Shown in pieces: positions 57,357-64,000 of a DNA stretch of 64,000 bases (positions are counted from its first letter, which is position 1; every line of letters begins with the position of its first letter). Source of the stretch: Panorpa germanica (lineage: Eukaryota > Arthropoda > Insecta > Mecoptera > Panorpidae); assembly GCA_963678705.1 (NCBI GenBank), contig OY783204.1, positions 806,001 to 870,000 of the forward strand, in the 5' to 3' direction. Position numbers and translations under genes: made by a program. A model generated the notes under the pieces. The model was not told the DNA's origin and made no database searches. It saw only the letters and a list, made by a program, of their open reading frames with translations.

Positions 57357-59852
57357 ATGGCACCGAACGTTCATTCCCTCACATTAGTTGAGAATACAAT
57401 CAATCTAATTAATGAGTTTTCAAAAAATTTAGAAGTCCAATCAACATCCTTAACAATAGTTGAATTAAAAATCAAAAACTTAGATAAAGCTTGGGTTAAA
57501 TATAGTAGTATCGTAGAAGCACTGCTTCCAATTCTAAAAAATGAAGAAGCTACGGCTATCGTTAGTAAGTCTATGGAAGTTGAAAGTATTTATGACGACA
57601 CTCTTATTTACTTGTTGAATTATAAGCAAACATTTGAGAATGATACACATATTGTAGACGACTCAAAAAGCATAGATTCAATAAAAAATCTGAACTTAAG
57701 TCCAATGCAACTAACCGTTTTTGATGGAGAATATACTAATTGGCAAAGTTTCATGGAATTATTTACAAATTTAATTCGTAATAATAGCAAACTATCAAAC
57801 ATTGAAAAAATGCATTATTTAAAATTAAATTTGACAGGAGAACCACTCAAACTCATAAAGAATTATCCTTTAACAAACGATAATTATGAAATTGTTTGGA
57901 ACATCCTTTGTAAACGTTATGATAACAAGGTAGCACTTATTGAAACCTATTTAAACAATTTGATAAACTACAATGTTATACGTTTAGAATCAGAAACTAA
58001 TATCAAAAATTTTTTAGACGAAATTAATGAATCGATTAGAGCATTAACCGAGTTGGGAATATATTCTAATCATTCAGATTTTATTTTTATACATTTTTTA
58101 AAGACCAAGTTAGATTTTAACACATTAAAGGAATGGGAAAACAGAAATACTTCTGAATTACCAACCCTAAATGATTTTACGAATTTTCTTGAAACACGGT
58201 GGCGCACTCTAGAAAGAAGAAGGCATGTTGAATTTAAAACAGATTCAAGTCATTCTATTTCTAGTAGTGAACCAGTTTCAAGTGAACAATTTGCTAACGA
58301 AGTCGAAACAAAATTTAAAACTTTTTTTTGTAACTATTGTAAAAAAAATGGTCATTTAGAGAAATATTGTTTTATCAAGAAGGAAAATGCGGATACGGTA
58401 TATCCTGTCGCGCAAATTAATATTTGTAGGAGAGATACGGTATTTTCAAAACCTTCTGTTTATTGTAAAAGATCAAGACATCTTGAATCTGATGGTCCTC
58501 AAGTATCTTTTACTAAAAATACAAAACAAAATTCACGTTCTTTTTATAATCACCATTTACGTAAATTTAATAGTTTAAATAAAAATATTGAGATTAAAGA
58601 AATACAAAATACCAATGATATAACAAATTTTAACTGTAACAATAAAAATATTAATGTCAAGCAAACAGCTGACACTGTTCAATTCAGAATAGTCGCAGCC
58701 AAAGCAAAGACTGTATCATTTTTATTGGACACTGGTTCTCAAATTTCTTTAATTAAACAAAATATTTTAAAAAATAATATCAAAATAGATAGTACATCTA
58801 AAGTGTTATTAAAGGGAATCTCTGAAGGCACGCCTTATACTTTAGGTTCACTAAAAACTTCTATAATTTTAGATAGTTCTAGGTCGAAACATACTTTTCA
58901 GGTTGTGTCAGAGGATTTCCCCATTAAGCATGATGGAATCATAGGATTAGATATTTTACGTACATTTAAAGCAGTAATTAATTTGGAAACAAACAGCGTA
59001 CAATTCTCACAACATGGCAAAATATTTGAATTACCATTAATAAACATAAACAGTATTATCGTACCAGCACGTACTAGGAAATTAATTCCTATGTCGGGTT
59101 CTACGGTAGGAGTTTGTGTAGCCAAGGAATTGCTACCTGAAGTTTTTTTAGCCAACGCATTAATTAATCCTGTTAATAATACTTTTTATATATCAATAAC
59201 TAATTCCTCAGCAAAAGATGTAATACTTGACAATTTTAAACCAGATATTATTCCAATAAATAAATTTAATTTTTACCATTTTTTGAAAAGAAATCCTAAC
59301 GATCCTAAAAGATCCTTACGACATCTTTTATTTAATAATATAGATTTTTCAAATGTTAATTCAAAATACTTAACAGATTTAATGGAAATCTGTAATAATT
59401 TTAATAACATATTTTTTTTCCCGGTAGATAAGTTATCTTGTGCGAGTGCACTGAGTAACTCACCTAACCCTGTAAACATTAAGCCGCATAGATTATCTCA
59501 TGCGCATAAAGAAATTGTTGAGAAGCATATTCAAGAACTGTTGGCTAACAACATTATTGAAAAATGCGACTCACAGTTTAACGCACCTCTGTTAATGGTA
59601 CCTAAAAAAGCAGATGTGTCGGGGAACAAACAATTTTGCGTTGTAATCGACTATCGTAAACTTAATGAACAGACGACAAGTGATGTTTATACTTTGCCTC
59701 TCGTACATGACATACTAGACCAATTTAGTGGTGCAGAATATTCTTCTACGATTGATTTAGTTACAAATAAATTTACTAGTAATAAACCAAAATTTAAATT
59801 AAATTTTGATAGAAGGGTCAATCCTTTTTTTCACCTAGAAAGTATACGGTAG
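57357..59852 (+). CDS. gypsy gag-protease-truncated RT polyprotein
   Basis: An 831-residue open frame. About residues 120-290 are a DUF1759-type gag core (FDGEYTNWQSFMELFTNLI, then WNILCKRYDNK). A CCHC knuckle (CNYCKKNGHLEKYC) is near residue 325. A gypsy-type protease has FLLDTGSQISLI near 460 and DGIIGLDIL near 525. RT starts at about 715 (HIQELLANNIIEKCDSQFNA, then VVIDYRKLNEQ and ILDQFSGAEYSSTIDL). It breaks off before the YxDD motif and joins a 27-residue tail. A BEL-like gag on a gypsy pol is unusual. Confidence 0.88.
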   Translation: MAPNVHSLTLVENTINLINEFSKNLEVQSTSLTIVELKIKNLDKAWVKYSSIVEALLPILKNEEATAIVSKSMEVESIYDDTLIYLLNYKQTFENDTHIVDDSKSIDSIKNLNLSPMQLTVFDGEYTNWQSFMELFTNLIRNNSKLSNIEKMHYLKLNLTGEPLKLIKNYPLTNDNYEIVWNILCKRYDNKVALIETYLNNLINYNVIRLESETNIKNFLDEINESIRALTELGIYSNHSDFIFIHFLKTKLDFNTLKEWENRNTSELPTLNDFTNFLETRWRTLERRRHVEFKTDSSHSISSSEPVSSEQFANEVETKFKTFFCNYCKKNGHLEKYCFIKKENADTVYPVAQINICRRDTVFSKPSVYCKRSRHLESDGPQVSFTKNTKQNSRSFYNHHLRKFNSLNKNIEIKEIQNTNDITNFNCNNKNINVKQTADTVQFRIVAAKAKTVSFLLDTGSQISLIKQNILKNNIKIDSTSKVLLKGISEGTPYTLGSLKTSIILDSSRSKHTFQVVSEDFPIKHDGIIGLDILRTFKAVINLETNSVQFSQHGKIFELPLININSIIVPARTRKLIPMSGSTVGVCVAKELLPEVFLANALINPVNNTFYISITNSSAKDVILDNFKPDIIPINKFNFYHFLKRNPNDPKRSLRHLLFNNIDFSNVNSKYLTDLMEICNNFNNIFFFPVDKLSCASALSNSPNPVNIKPHRLSHAHKEIVEKHIQELLANNIIEKCDSQFNAPLLMVPKKADVSGNKQFCVVIDYRKLNEQTTSDVYTLPLVHDILDQFSGAEYSSTIDLVTNKFTSNKPKFKLNFDRRVNPFFHLESIR

Positions 59853-60067
59853 TTAATAGGAATAGATTGAAGAGATTTTGTACCAATGAATAAAACCTTG
59901 ACGAATGAAATGGATTTTGTCAGGGATGATTGTTTTGTGGAGCAGTGTTAACTCTATACGATGGGATCAGAATCGTTGTCGACACTTTGCTTCTCTTTTT
60001 GTTTTTTTCTAGAATTGTAACTCGTATATTTTGTTTTTATACGTGTCCCTTTTTTTTTGAAAGGGGG
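59853..60067 (+). other. gypsy 3' leader and polypurine tract
   Basis: Noncoding. A T-run is followed by GAAAGGGGG directly before TGTTGTG, giving the usual plus-strand priming site. Confidence 0.65.
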
Positions 60068-61003
60068 TGTTGTGATATGTACGACATCTCCCCTATCACA
60101 ATTTTTCCTTTTTCTTTTCCTTAGAGCAGAAACGCATATGTTTTGTTTTATATGCGTTCCTTTTCTTTGGTTGAGGAGTGTTGTAAGTACGCATATGTCG
60201 CACTTACCTTTTATTTTTAATGATATTAAATGTTAATTATGTAATAGAATTATATTATGTAAACAGTTTTTGTATTAGTATTAAGATTGTAAAGAATAAT
60301 TATTTAAGTTTAGCGCTTATAAATATTGTCTCTGGTTTGTGGAGATTAATATTGATTTAATGCTGGTAATTCAGTATTGGCGTTCTGTGATGTGAAATAA
60401 ATTATTATATATTAAATTGCACAAGACGCTGAAAGCCAGTCTTCTCCTGAGTCTCAACCAAGTGTTTACTAATTGTACTTCGTTCGTACAATACTCCAAT
60501 TGTAACATCTAAGTATTCAATAGTGAGCACATTTTAACTATTAATCAAATTATAACACTAGAATTACATTTTGTTTTATATCTGGCATCTTTATTAATCC
60601 AATAAAATACTATTGTAATTAAGTACGTAGATATAATATTACAACGAATAAATGATATATTTTAATAAAAGTGTTTGTATTAATAGTAATTAAAAGATAC
60701 TAATTGTTCAACCGTCGTATGTGCAACGAGGTTATACTTTAGACCGCTCAAGTATTCTCTAATTGCAACAATACACCGTCTTAACAAGAATCTTATTAAT
60801 CATCTTAAAAGAGTTAATTCTTATCAACGTGAGTAATTCAAGAAGGTGGATGATCGTCAAACTGAAGAATCTACTTCCAGTAACTAGCAACACTGCGTGA
60901 TGTATTAGCAAGCTGAGTAATCTCCTTCTAGAACGAGCATCAGACCTCTTTTTACAACATTGATGTCAGGTGTAACATCCGCCTTCGAATCATACTTACA
61001 ACA
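60068..61003 (+). repeat. gypsy 3' LTR
   Basis: 936 bp, TGTTGTG..ACAACA, preceded by the purine tract. It is the best-preserved LTR of the family in the window. Confidence 0.88.
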
Positions 61004-61148
61004 ATGTAATTTCTGGCCATGACAGTGAATGACAAATGACAGGTGAATGACAGATTGTGATTGAGTTAAATAATACAATATTTGCATTATATTTTATAAA
61101 AACTACATATGTATAACAACTTTACAGTAGTTTTTATATTTAAAACAA

Positions 61149-61392
61149 TGGTAATTATTAAAAACACCTATACACACTTGTTTTTCACTTTGTAAAAAAA
61201 CTACTGCATTTTTATATGTTTTATTATGCTTATTGTATTCTCAAAACATGTCAAGTTCACTACGTAATAATTATTTTACCACTTTTAATTAATAAATAGG
61301 AGATAATGAGTGTTAAAGTTGACCAAAAAATGTGACATTTGACATTATTTTATGCATAATTTCGTTACTATTGGCCAGTGTAATACTTACTT
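61149..61392. mobile_element. truncated copy of the long-TIR MITE
   Basis: Matches 45757-46000 from GGTAATTATTA through the loop segment to GTAATACTTACT, with a diverged stretch after the first 12 bp. The right arm is absent, replaced by unrelated sequence from TCCCAAGG. Confidence 0.8.
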
Positions 61393-61689
61393 CCCAAGGT
61401 TCCAACCAATTATAAATATATGTGATGGGTTTGAGAATATGTTAAAAGAAATTAACAAAAGGTTTAAATATATGATAAAATTAATTAAGAAAAGGTTTAT
61501 AATATATGATTTCAAATATTCAAAAAAGCGCGGCTCTTTTAAATAATTAATTCAACATGTTTTTAATTTAGTAATTATATAGATGTAGGGTTTACACTAG
61601 TTCGATAAAAATGTATAATATAATTATATACTGTATTATATGGCTGTATATTTTATGAAAGAAGACAGTTTTAAATATAAAAAAATATG

Positions 61690-62115
61690 ATATTTTGGTG
61701 TATGTATGTTTTTATTTATTTCATTTTCTCGTGCAAACCATGTGAATTAACATGTAAGGCACTGCAACTAGCAACAATGTTTCATAGAACATTTAATAGA
61801 ATTTCATTTAACATAATAAAAAATAATTTCATAAAAATATAAGGTAAATGTATTTAAAGAGATTTAGAATGAGAAAAATTTCGGCGCAGGCGCAGCGCTT
61901 TTTTTTTATACCAAAACCGCCTTTTCTTATAACAAAAAAAATTTTCTCATTCTAAATACTAAATACTCATATCACATTTAATTGAATTTCTTAATTAACT
62001 TAAATACTTAATTTAACGTTTACTTAATTTTGCGTATGTATGTTTTTTTTATTTCATTTTCTCCTGCAAACAATGTGAATTAACATGTGAGACACTGCAA
62101 CTAGCAACAAAAAAA
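61690..62115. repeat. direct repeats of about 80 bp flanking a palindromic segment
   Basis: GTATGTATGTTTTT..CATTTTCTC..GCAAAC..GTGAATTAACATGT..CACTGCAACTAGCAACAA occurs at 61699 and again at 62033. Between them, AATGAGAAAAATTT (about 61869) and its approximate complement AATTTTCTCATTCT (about 61945) bracket a GC-rich core. This may be nested small elements linked to the Merlin fragment. Confidence 0.6.
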
Positions 62116-62136
62116 AATTTCATAGAACCATAAGAA

Positions 62137-62350
62137 TTATTTGGGAGGATATAATTTTGCTGCTGTCTCAAAGAATACGTGCATTCTTTCTACTTCATTG
62201 GGTGTACTGTGTTTGAAGAGATATTCGTTCAAATACCCGGCCATATGATACTCTCGAGTACCATATCTGGGAATAGTTGACCGAATATCTCTCCACTGAC
62301 GTTCAATTGTATTTGTGTGGGCCCCTGAATTGGGATCCACAAAATTGAGT
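62137..62350 (-). pseudogene. Merlin (IS1016/ISXO2-like) transposase, C-terminal fragment
   Basis: The frame reads DPNSGAHTNTIERQWRDIRS, then PRYGTREYHMAGYLNEYLF. This is the end of the DDE domain of Merlin/IS1595-type transposases, with the Glu (TIERQW) as third catalytic residue. Everything upstream is lost. Confidence 0.8.
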
Positions 62351-62548
62351 GAATGTTAAATTTAGGTTATTAAAGGTGTTTTTAATAATTACCAAAACAA
62401 TATATGACAAGCATAATGATATTGTTGTAGATCGCTCCTGTTGTCGGAATATAAAGTTAAAAAAAAGTTAAAGCGAAAAAATGGTGCTTGCCTTGAAATC
62501 CCAAGAAACTATAAAAAAAATGATATATTGAAAGCGACGATGTGTTTG

Positions 62549-63337
62549 CCCAAAAATTAAAATTGAATTCAAAGATAAAACAAAATTACAAATTAAAATA
62601 GAAGAACATACTAATATTAGTAGAATGATTTCACGGAAAATGAGAGAGTAAACATTTTAGTGGTATAGATTGCTAGGTGAAGTCACTCGTACATTTCAAT
62701 GGGCTTGTGTCCTATGTCTTAATTTCTATAAAAGTGTACTATATATTGATAAAGTGAGTTACTAGAACCTCAAATGTTCAATTATTTTTTAATAACTCCT
62801 TATATGTTAAGAGATATTAACAATTAAAAAAGACATTTTGTCTCTTTAATTATTAAAAGGATTCAATGTGGTACATATTCCAAGTGCATGTGACATCACA
62901 ATCCTTGTGTAAGGTTACCAACCTTACAGCTCATAAATCTCTGCTACATGTATTTATATATTAAAATATCAAATATTATTTACAGCTATGTCAAGGAATA
63001 ATAAAATTTAAATATTATGTCTGCCTTAGCAGAGTTAAATAAAATAAAAACTTATTATTCTTTGACTTAACTTGATTATTTGAATACCAACAGCTACAGA
63101 ACATTACCATAGCACTGACCTACTCAACAAATAACTGAAGTTAAAATGCATTTCACGTCATACAAATATGGTCGACCATTTCTAGCGCTAAAACTACAAT
63201 TCAAACTTTTAATTGCTATATCTCCGTCAATATTTAGATATTTAATAAAATAGACACACCAATACACATTTATTAACATCAATTTCAATCAACAATTGAA
63301 AAATCGACCACTAAAAAATGAGGACACAAGCCCATTC
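62549..63337 (+). repeat. 789-bp repeat, inverted partner at 47165-47953
   Basis: Describes the second arm of the pair. AATGGGCTTGTGTCC at 62698 and GGACACAAGCCCATT ending at 63336 are exact complements, so this sub-segment has its own terminal repeats. No reading frame. Confidence 0.8.
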
Positions 63338-64000
63338 TGACGTTTTACAAGTTAGACAACAAATCAAAAAATAATCATTTGTTGTTCGTATCAACTTTTT
63401 CGAAGTGAAATAAAATCGCATATCTGTAGTATGAGCAAGCTTGTTGTTATCAGTTCAAAATTGGTATACAAAGTTGCTTTTAGTTTCAATTGAGTCATAG
63501 ATTTTGTGTAGTTTTTTCATAATACTATTCTTTCGTTTTCAAACATCATTCATTTAAATGGTGATGTAGCAGCTGTTCTGACACAAACTTAGATAGTACC
63601 CAAAAATTGTTATAAGGAGAAATAGGAAGACCTTGATTACAAATCAAGATTCCAAATAAAATATTATCCTTGCAAGATATTATTTATAAAAGTTATTACT
63701 AGGTAGTGCATAAATATGTAAAGTACATGTATTTTAATTTAATCAGAAACCGTTTTGTAGATAAGACTAAAGCTAAAGTTCAAGTATATAGTGTATATTC
63801 AAGTGTATAGAATAATTAGTGTTTGTTTATTTAATGTTTACCAATGTAAACTAATGTTATATTAACAATTTATCATAAATAATGTCATAAATATATTAAT
63901 TTTAATAAAATATTGTATTGCAAAATATAAATAAAATACTTGCATAAAGTTATTGTTTTTTTTCATTATAAATTTGTGTCCTAATTAAAATCGATTTTAT
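63338..64000. other. right-end gap
   Basis: Nothing recognisable; A+T-rich noncoding sequence. Confidence 0.5.

Larger units (their letters stand above)
55408..61003 (+). mobile_element. Ty3/gypsy retrotransposon, internally deleted
   Basis: Contains 5' LTR, leader, a gag-protease-RT frame, polypurine tract and 3' LTR. RNase H and integrase are absent, so it cannot move alone. LTR similarity suggests a fairly recent insertion. The left flank is another LTR, so no target duplication can be read. Confidence 0.88.

Noticed and set aside
1..64000. CRISPR array, riboswitch or bacterial operon features
   Set aside because: No regular spacer-repeat array and no bacterial signals; the window is clearly eukaryotic.

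Overview
The window is A+T-rich eukaryotic DNA, most likely from an insect or another arthropod. That rests on the element families present (BEL/Pao and Ty3/gypsy retrotransposons, P, hAT, PIF/Harbinger, ISL2EU-like and Merlin DNA transposons, and a Maverick/Polinton-like element), on short introns with GT..AG borders, and on the absence of bacterial gene organisation. I see no intact ordinary host gene. The host-like pieces are a broken secreted leucine-rich-repeat gene at about 12.5-13.1 kb, MADF/BESS-type fragments, and a doubtful exon at about 53.6-54.1 kb.

Region 1 (1 to about 10.8 kb) is part of a Maverick/Polinton- or adintovirus-like element. A family B DNA polymerase on the plus strand is broken by one stop and two frameshifts. 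It converges on a minus-strand block: integrase with chromodomain-like tail, a small protein, a 423-residue protein of an uncharacterised family, and the C-terminal half of a packaging-type ATPase. Further on lie five or six unknown genes (7.3-10.8 kb), one apparently spliced. A striking array of CGT-centred boxes, spaced 10-11 bp apart, sits upstream of the 423-residue gene.

Region 2 (10.8-18.5 kb) is mostly noncoding: T-rich tracts, a 231-bp tandem duplication and the LRR pseudogene. Region 3 (18.5-25.6 kb) is a graveyard: PIF/Harbinger remnants, a Mutator-like protein joined to a YqaJ-type exonuclease, and a chimeric retroelement. In the last, BEL/Pao pieces abut a Ty3/gypsy RNase H, which is followed by a TARG1/OARD1-like macro domain and then the integrase. 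The macro domain inside a gypsy pol is the most unusual finding.

Region 4 (26.2-33.0 kb) has two related hAT elements. The first sits in an ISL2EU-like transposase gene with a perfect 8-bp target duplication; the second truncates the same gene. Region 5 (34.8-52.3 kb) has two inverted P-element copies. The left copy is split by a 5.7-kb BEL/Pao element with a 5-bp target duplication; the right copy is truncated by an LTR fragment. A long-TIR MITE with an 8-bp duplication lies between them.

Region 6 (54.4-61.0 kb) holds a Ty3/gypsy element with a BEL-like gag and truncated pol, flanked by 0.93-kb LTRs. It abuts an oppositely oriented LTR of the same family, making a large head-to-head palindrome. 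The right end holds a second MITE copy, a Merlin fragment, and one arm of a 789-bp repeat whose inverted partner lies 15 kb to the left. Nearly everything is decayed mobile DNA, so the genes do not form one working system.
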